The position numbers and the translations under genes were made by a program. A stretch of 64,000 nt of DNA from JACVRW01 sp963820315 (GTDB lineage Bacteria; Actinomycetota; Thermoleophilia; Solirubrobacterales; Thermoleophilaceae): positions 3,673 to 67,672 of the forward strand of contig CAWFZK010000005.1 of NCBI GenBank assembly GCA_963820315.1. Direction: 5' to 3'. This document shows positions 57,112 through 64,000 of the stretch, piece by piece. The notes beneath the pieces were generated by a model. It did no database searches. It was not told the DNA's origin and saw only the letters and a program-made list of their open reading frames with translations. The stretch's first letter is position 1. Each line of letters starts with the position of its first letter.

Positions 57112-58407
57112 GTGGCGCTGTTTGGCACGGACGGTGTCCGCGGGGTCGCGGGCGAGTTCCTGACCGCCGATCTCGCCCTGGGGCTGGGACGGGCGGCTGC
57201 GCAGGTCTCCCCGGCAGACACGCCCCAGGTCCTGATCGTCCGCGACACGCGCGAGTCGGGCGAGATGCTCGAGGCCGCGCTCGCGGCCGGCATCGCAGCG
57301 GGCGGCGGTCATGCGCTGCTGGGCGGTGTGCTGCCCACGCCGGGCGCCTCGGTGCTCGTGCGGCGCTACGGCTTCGACATGGCGGCGGTCGTCTCGGCCT
57401 CGCACAACCCGTACGAGGACAACGGCATCAAGTTCTTCGGGCCCGAGGGCATGAAGCTCGACGACGGGCAGGAGGAGCAGATCGAGAAGGCGCTCACGGG
57501 CGGCGGCGGGAGCATCGGCCGCGTGCGCGAGCTGCACGGCGCTCCCGGCGACTACCTGCGCGAGCTCGAGCTGCGCTTCCGCGACCTCGACCTGTCGGGC
57601 GCGCGCATCCTGCTCGACTGCGCGAACGGCGCCACCTACAGCGTCGCTCCCGAGATCTTCCGGCGGCTGGGCGCGGACGTGGATGCCGTGGCCGTCGAGC
57701 CCGACGGCCGCAACATCAACCTGGACTGCGGCTCGACCCACGTGGACCGGCTTGCGGAGCGGATGGACGGCCACGATGCGGGCTTCGCCTTCGACGGCGA
57801 CGGCGACCGCGTCCTCGCCGTCGACCGCAATGGAGTGGTGGTCGACGGCGACGAGCTGATGGCGCTGATCGCACTGCACCTGCGCAAGGACGGCCGCCTT
57901 CCGGGCGACGGCGTCGCCGTGACGGTGATGACGAACTACGGCTTCCACAGCGCGATGCACGACTCCGGCGTCGAGGTGGCAACTACCCCGGTCGGCGACC
58001 GCCACGTGCTCGCCGAGCTGGTCCGCCGCGGCTGGGCGCTCGGCGGCGAGCAGTCCGGGCACATCATCGACACCGGCTTCGTCCCGGCCGGCGACGGCGT
58101 GGCCGCGGCGCTGCTCGTGATGGAGGCGCTCGAGGGGTCCGACCTGGCCGAGCGCGGCGCCATGCAGAAGTTGCCCCAGCGGCTCGTCAACGTCCGGGTC
58201 CGCGACCGGGCGGCGATCGAGAACGCGACGAACGTGTGGGATGCGGTGGATGAGCAGTCGAAACGCCTCGACGGGCGCGGGCGCGTGCTCGTGCGGCCCT
58301 CCGGTACCGAGCCGCTCGTGCGTGTAATGGTTGAAGCTCCGCAGGAGAACGAGTGCCAGGAGATCGTTGACCATTTGGCGAATGTCGTCCAAGCGGAGTT
58401 AGGCTGA
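57112..58407 (+). CDS. glmM: Phosphoglucosamine mutase
   Basis: 431 aa, GTG start 7 bp after rpsI. Active serine S97 in VVSASHNPYEDNGIKFFGP, metal-binding DGDGDR in FAFDGDGDRVLAVD, and the phosphate loop RPSGTEPLVRVMVE. Interconverts glucosamine-6-P and glucosamine-1-P for UDP-GlcNAc. Followed by glmS. Confidence 0.95.
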   Translation: MALFGTDGVRGVAGEFLTADLALGLGRAAAQVSPADTPQVLIVRDTRESGEMLEAALAAGIAAGGGHALLGGVLPTPGASVLVRRYGFDMAAVVSASHNPYEDNGIKFFGPEGMKLDDGQEEQIEKALTGGGGSIGRVRELHGAPGDYLRELELRFRDLDLSGARILLDCANGATYSVAPEIFRRLGADVDAVAVEPDGRNINLDCGSTHVDRLAERMDGHDAGFAFDGDGDRVLAVDRNGVVVDGDELMALIALHLRKDGRLPGDGVAVTVMTNYGFHSAMHDSGVEVATTPVGDRHVLAELVRRGWALGGEQSGHIIDTGFVPAGDGVAAALLVMEALEGSDLAERGAMQKLPQRLVNVRVRDRAAIENATNVWDAVDEQSKRLDGRGRVLVRPSGTEPLVRVMVEAPQENECQEIVDHLANVVQAELG

Positions 58408-58414
58408 TTCGATC

Positions 58415-60246
<1,832 letters not shown>

Positions 60247-60247
<1 letters not shown>

Positions 60248-60612
60248 TGCCAGGGGTCGGTCTCGACCTACTCGACATAGAGCGCTTCGAGCGCGCGCTG
60301 GAACGAAGGCCGCGGCTCGCTGAGCGGTTGTTCACGGACGCCGAGCGCAGCTACGCGGCGAGCCGGGCCCGGCCCGGCATGCACCTGGCCGCGCGCTTCT
60401 GCGCGAAGGAGGCGGTGGCGAAGGCGCTGGGCCTGACGGGCTGGAGCTTCCGCGACGTCGAGGTCGTGGCGACCGAGGCCGCTCCGCTAGTGCGCCTGAG
60501 CGGGCGTGTGGCCGAGCGCGCCGCGGCGCTCGGCGAGGAGCTCTCGATCTCGCTGACGCATACGCATACGACGGCGGGCGCGGTGGCGATCCTCGAAGCA
60601 CGCGCTCCGTGA
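60247..60612 (+). CDS. acpS: Holo-[acyl-carrier-protein] synthase
   Basis: 121 aa, GTG 60247 overlapping the glmS stop by one base. GVGLDLLDIERFERALERRP and HLAARFCAKEAVAKALG are the two coenzyme A/Mg signatures; the end SISLTHTHTTAGAVAILEA is typical. Adds 4'-phosphopantetheine to ACP. Confidence 0.94.
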
Positions 60613-62123
60613 CCCTGCCGGACTGGCTCGACCCGGTCTACGAGGCCGCCGAGATGCGCGCGGTCGACGCTTGGGCGATCGAAGAGCAGGGCGTGCCGTC
60701 GCTCGACCTGATGGAGCGGGCGGGCGCCGGGCTCGCCCGCGTCGCTGCGGAGGCGGCGCGTCCCGGACGCGTGCGGGTCGTGATCGGCAAGGGCAACAAC
60801 GGCGGCGACGGCCTCGTGGCCGCGCGGCTGCTGCGCGCCGACGGGCACGAGGTCGACGTGCTCACGGTCGCCCCGCTCGACGAGCTGCGCGGTGACGCGC
60901 TGGCCAACCTGGAGCGGCTGCCGGGGGCCCAGCCCGAGCCGTTCGACGCCGAGCGCCTGAACGACTCCGGCGTGATCGTCGACGCGCTGCTCGGCACCGG
61001 CTTCGAGGGGGTGGCGCGCGAGCCGCTGGCCGGAGCGATCGCGGCGCTCAACGCGCAGGACGCGCCCGTAGTGGCCTGCGACGTGCCATCCGGCGTCGAT
61101 GCCTCGACCGGCGAGGTAGAGGGCGAGGCCGTGCGAGCTGGGACGACGGCGACCTTCCACGGCTCGAAGCTCGGCCTGCACGTCGAGCCCGGCCGCAGCC
61201 ACGCAGGGCAGGTCGAGGTGGTCGAGATCGGCGTCCCGCGCGGCGCCCCGCAGCCCCGCGAGGCGGGGCTGATCTCAGAGCGTGTGCTGGACCTCTATCC
61301 CCGCCGCGGGCGCAGCGGCTCGAAGTTCGACTCCGGGGTCGTCCTGGTGGTGGGCGGCTCGGCCGGGCTCACCGGGGCGCCGACGATGGCGGCACGCTCG
61401 GCCTCGAGGGCCGGGGCGGGTTACGTGCAGGTGGCCGTGCCGCAGTCGGCCCAGGCCGCGATCGACATGCGCCTGCTCGAGCAGATGAGCCGCGGGTTGC
61501 CGGAGCACCGCGGCGCCCACACCCCCACCGGCGTGCCGGAGGCGGAGGAGATGGCGGAGCGAGCCGGAGCGGTGGTGCTCGGCCCTGGGCTCGGCCGGGA
61601 CGAGGGCGCGGCCGAGTTCGCCCGTGCCGTGGCGGCCGGCGTCGGAACCCCGCTGCTGATCGACGCCGACGGGTTGAACGCCCACGCGGGCCGGCTCGAG
61701 CTGCTGAAGGGGCGCGGCGCGCCGACCGTCCTCACGCCCCACGAGGGCGAGCTCGGCCGCCTGCTCGAGATCGACTCCGAGCAGGTCAAGGCGCGGCGGC
61801 TCGCCCGGGCCCGCGAGGCGGCCGAGCGGAGCGGAGCGGTTGTGCTCCTGAAGGGCGATGACACGATCGTGGCGGCGCCCGGAGGGCCGGTCGCGGTCAA
61901 CCGCGGCGCGACCGCGGCGCTCGCCACGGCGGGCACGGGCGACGTCCTGTCCGGCCTGATCGGGGCGCTGCTCGCGAAGCGGCTGCCCGCCTTCGAGGCC
62001 GCCGCGCTGGGCGCGCTCGCCCACGCGCTTGCGGGGAGGGCGGCCGCCGAGCGGCATGGCGCCGACCACGTCGTCGCGGGAGACGTGATCGACGCGCTGC
62101 CCTACGGCCTGACGCTGCGGTAG
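60609..62123 (+). CDS. nnr: Bifunctional NAD(P)H-hydrate epimerase/dehydratase
   Basis: 504 aa, GTG start overlapping acpS. N-terminal epimerase domain (YjeF_N) with VIGKGNNGGDGLVAARLL and DALLGTGFEG; C-terminal dehydratase domain (YjeF_C) with ADGLNAHAG, TPHEGELGRLL and ATAGTGDVLSGLIGALLA. Repairs NADHX/NADPHX. The gene order acpS-nnr-alr is the usual actinobacterial one. Confidence 0.94.
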   Translation: MTLPDWLDPVYEAAEMRAVDAWAIEEQGVPSLDLMERAGAGLARVAAEAARPGRVRVVIGKGNNGGDGLVAARLLRADGHEVDVLTVAPLDELRGDALANLERLPGAQPEPFDAERLNDSGVIVDALLGTGFEGVAREPLAGAIAALNAQDAPVVACDVPSGVDASTGEVEGEAVRAGTTATFHGSKLGLHVEPGRSHAGQVEVVEIGVPRGAPQPREAGLISERVLDLYPRRGRSGSKFDSGVVLVVGGSAGLTGAPTMAARSASRAGAGYVQVAVPQSAQAAIDMRLLEQMSRGLPEHRGAHTPTGVPEAEEMAERAGAVVLGPGLGRDEGAAEFARAVAAGVGTPLLIDADGLNAHAGRLELLKGRGAPTVLTPHEGELGRLLEIDSEQVKARRLARAREAAERSGAVVLLKGDDTIVAAPGGPVAVNRGATAALATAGTGDVLSGLIGALLAKRLPAFEAAALGALAHALAGRAAAERHGADHVVAGDVIDALPYGLTLR

Positions 62124-62137
62124 TGTCGCCAGCGCCA

Positions 62138-62599
62138 ATGGCGGACGTGGTACGCGACATCATGGATTCGGAGCCGGAGACGGTCTCCCCGGACACTGAC
62201 GTGGAAGAGGTCGTTCGGCTGCTGCGCCAGAACGAGCTGCCCGGGGTGCCTGTGGTCGACGCCGACGGCCGCTGTGTCGGGATAGTCACCGAGGCCGATC
62301 TGGTGCTGCCCGACGACCAGGGCGATCTGCACATCCCGCACTACATCAACCTCTTCGGCGGGACCATCTTCCTCGAGCCGCTCGGCCGCTTCGAACAGCG
62401 CCTGCGCAAGGCGTTCGCGTCGAAGGCGAGCGACATGATGACGGGCGATCCCGACACGGTCGACCCGGACACCAGTGTGCGCGACGCCGCGCGGCTCATT
62501 CACGAGTCCGGGCACAACCGCCTGCCGGTGGTAGAAGACGACGGCCGCCTCGTGGGCGTCGTCACGCGAGTGGACGTGCTCGGCGCCCTCGCGGCGTGA
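62138..62599 (+). CDS. CBS-domain pair protein
   Basis: 153 aa. Two CBS motifs: residues about 5-60 (VVRDIMDSEPETVSPDTDVE, LPGVPVVDADGRCVGIVTEA) and about 95-150 (DMMTGDPDTVDPDTSVRDAA, NRLPVVEDDGRLVGVVTRVD). Binds adenosyl ligands in related proteins; here no effector domain. It sits between nnr and alr and is coupled to alr by GTGA. Unknown role; a small-ligand sensor is likely. Confidence 0.9.
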   Translation: MADVVRDIMDSEPETVSPDTDVEEVVRLLRQNELPGVPVVDADGRCVGIVTEADLVLPDDQGDLHIPHYINLFGGTIFLEPLGRFEQRLRKAFASKASDMMTGDPDTVDPDTSVRDAARLIHESGHNRLPVVEDDGRLVGVVTRVDVLGALAA

Positions 62600-63633
62600 G
62601 CCCCGAGCGCGCGCTGGCGCGCATCGACCTGGGCGCCATCGAGCGCAACTGCGCGCGCCTGCCGGGCGAGCTGTGCGCGGTGGTCAAGGCGGACGGATAC
62701 GGCCACGGCGCGATCGCCGAGGCCGCGCTGGCGGGTGGCGCCGGCTGGCTCGCGGTGGCGACCGCGAACGAGGCGCGCGAGCTGCGCGACGCGGGCATCG
62801 GCGCCCCGGTGCTGGTGATGGGCGCGCTCACGCGCGCGGACCTGCGCGTGGCCGTCCACGCGGACGCTGATGTCGTCGCCTGGACCGACGAGATCGCTCA
62901 GGCCGCGCCACGCGTCCACGTGAAGCTCGACACGGGCATGGGCCGGCTCGGCACGAGCGACCGGCACGCGCCCTGCGGCTCGCGGCCCATTCCAACGTGG
63001 TCGGGCTGATGACGCACTTCGCGACCGCCGACGAGCTCGGCGACGAGCACTTCGGCGCTCAGCTCGAGGCGTTCAGGACCTTCTTGGAGGACGTGGGGCG
63101 CCCGGGCTGCTGGTGCACGCCGCCAACAGCGCCGCCGCTCTGCGCGACCCGGCCTCGCATTTCGACATGGTGCGCTGCGGGATCGCGATCTACGGCATGG
63201 ACCCGTTCCACGAGGACCCGCCGCGCACGGGCTCGAGCCCGCCCTCTCACTCCACTCCTACGTGGCCGCGCTGCGCCGCTTCGAGACCGGCGAGAGCGCC
63301 GGCTACGGGCGACGCTGGCGCGCCGAGCGGCCCACCTGGGTCGCCACGATCCCGATCGGCTACGGCGACGGCTGGCGACGCGGGCTCTCTGACGGCGCCG
63401 ACGTGCTGATCCGCGGCCGCCGCCACCCGCTTGTCGGCGCGATCAGCATGGACAACATCACGGTGGCGCTCGGGGACGACGGCGACGTGGAGGTCGGCGA
63501 CGAGGTGGTGCTCATCGGGCGCCAGGGGGAGGAGCTGATCCTCGCCGAGGAGGTGGCTCGCCGGCTCGGCACGATCAACTACGAGATCACCTGCGGCCTC
63601 TCCGCGCGGGTGCGCCGTGAGCACTTCCGGTGA
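62596..63633 (+). CDS. alr: Alanine racemase (three frameshifts)
   Basis: GTG 62596. The catalytic Lys is in LCAVVKADGYGHGAIAEAAL, the second base Tyr in ETGESAGYGRRW; PIGYGDGWRRGLS and VGAISMDNITVALGDDG follow. One base is missing near 62970-62972, one near 63101-63103, and one near 63218-63222; all lie at CCC runs. Corrected length about 346 aa, the normal size. Makes D-Ala for peptidoglycan. Three deletions in an essential-type gene with intact motifs argue for read errors. Confidence 0.88.
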
Positions 63634-64000
63634 CGGACGCCTGGATCGTCGGCGGCGCGTTGCGCGACGAGCTGCTCGGCTGGCCCGTCACCGATGTCGA
63701 CATCGCCGTGCGCGGCGACGCCAAGGCACCGGCAAGAGCGCTCGCCGCCGAGCTGCGCGGGCCCGCCTTCCCGCTGTCCGAGGCGTTCGGAGCCTGGCGC
63801 GTGATCGACCGTGACGCCGGCCGGGTCTATGACCTGTCGACGCTGCAGGGCGCGACGATCGAGGCGGATCTCGCCCTGCGCGACTTCACGGTCGACGCCA
63901 TGGCGCGACCGCTCGCCGGGCTGTCGCTGGCGGCCCTGAGCGAGCCCTCCGCCGGCGCGGAGCTGATCGACCCGGTGGGCGGGCTGGGCGACCTCGAGGC
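63630..64000 (+). CDS. cca: tRNA nucleotidyltransferase/poly(A) polymerase-type protein (partial)
   Basis: Starts at GTG 63630 overlapping the alr stop; 123 residues are visible before the right edge. DAWIVGGALRDELLGWPVTD plus VDIAVRGDA is the class II head-domain signature (GG..RD, DxD), and ALRDFTVDAMA is the second motif. CCA addition to tRNA is likely; a poly(A) polymerase or an N-terminal fragment of a fused protein cannot be excluded without the rest. Confidence 0.82.
   Translation, partial: MTDAWIVGGALRDELLGWPVTDVDIAVRGDAKAPARALAAELRGPAFPLSEAFGAWRVIDRDAGRVYDLSTLQGATIEADLALRDFTVDAMARPLAGLSLAALSEPSAGAELIDPVGGLGDLE

Overview
The window is very GC-rich (about 70% or more by eye), gene-dense and bacterial. 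It carries no rRNA, tRNA or CRISPR array that I can see. Gene order rplM-rpsI-glmM-glmS-acpS-nnr-alr, a GuaB3-type IMP dehydrogenase, a CysO/CysM/Mec cysteine route, frequent GTG starts and many ATGA/GTGA/TTGA start-stop overlaps point to Actinomycetota. Overall character (HU, R2lox, small-protein set, GAF/GGDEF protein, c-di-AMP riboswitch on an M23 peptidase) suggests a deep-branching class such as Thermoleophilia; that placement is an inference.

Layout. 0-3.4 kb: a partial unknown gene and a SCO1-like protein, then an AbiEi/DUF559 nuclease-like gene whose start and stop codons both lie inside copies of one palindromic repeat, then a frameshifted two-component system. 3.6-11.3 kb: rhodanese-ThiF protein, CysO, CysM and the JAMM protease Mec, interleaved with a GNAT enzyme, cupin, secreted M1 peptidase, isochorismatase-like hydrolase and a minus-strand operon of two export-signal ferritin-like proteins, TatA and a SnoaL protein. 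11.3-19.7 kb: zinc-ribbon membrane protein, two acyl-CoA dehydrogenases, a GAF/GGDEF regulator, a SnoaL protein, a metallopeptidase-like protein, and an ECF sigma factor with a membrane beta-propeller partner. 19.7-33 kb: DUF1802, hydroxyisobutyrate-type dehydrogenase, HyuB/HyuA, a zinc-motif protein, R2lox, flavin reductase, NadB, histone-deacetylase-like hydrolase, SPOR protein, glycosyltransferase, AsnB. 33-40.7 kb: Flp-like pilin, MurI-Rph-RdgB-CDF, roadblock-like protein, TldD/TldE, HU. 40.8-48.5 kb: PyrF, LysM protein, D,D-carboxypeptidase, PfkB kinase, GuaB3, GuaA, and a self-regulated membrane-protein/winged-helix pair. 48.5-55.4 kb: GH1, sensor kinase, molybdopterin oxidoreductase with its reductase, cupin, and an M23 peptidase behind a ydaO (c-di-AMP) riboswitch. 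55.7-64 kb: L13-S9, amino-sugar, cofactor and cell-wall genes, ending inside cca.

How the genes work together. MoeZ-like protein, CysO, CysM and Mec make a complete protein-thiocarboxylate cysteine pathway. GlmM, GlmS, MurI, Alr, the carboxypeptidase and the M23 peptidase serve peptidoglycan. PyrF, GuaB3, GuaA, Rph and RdgB serve nucleotide metabolism and hygiene.

Most unusual items: the palindrome-bounded nuclease cassette (863-1801); a ribosomal protein S9 with a roughly 185-residue acidic N-terminal extension; a 15-bp promoter-like motif shared by moeZ and cysM; genes whose only plausible start is CTG; and repeated TAnnnT boxes 6-8 nt before start codons, which suggests leaderless mRNAs. 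At least nine single-base frameshifts, several in genes normally essential, indicate an error-bearing assembly more than real pseudogenes.
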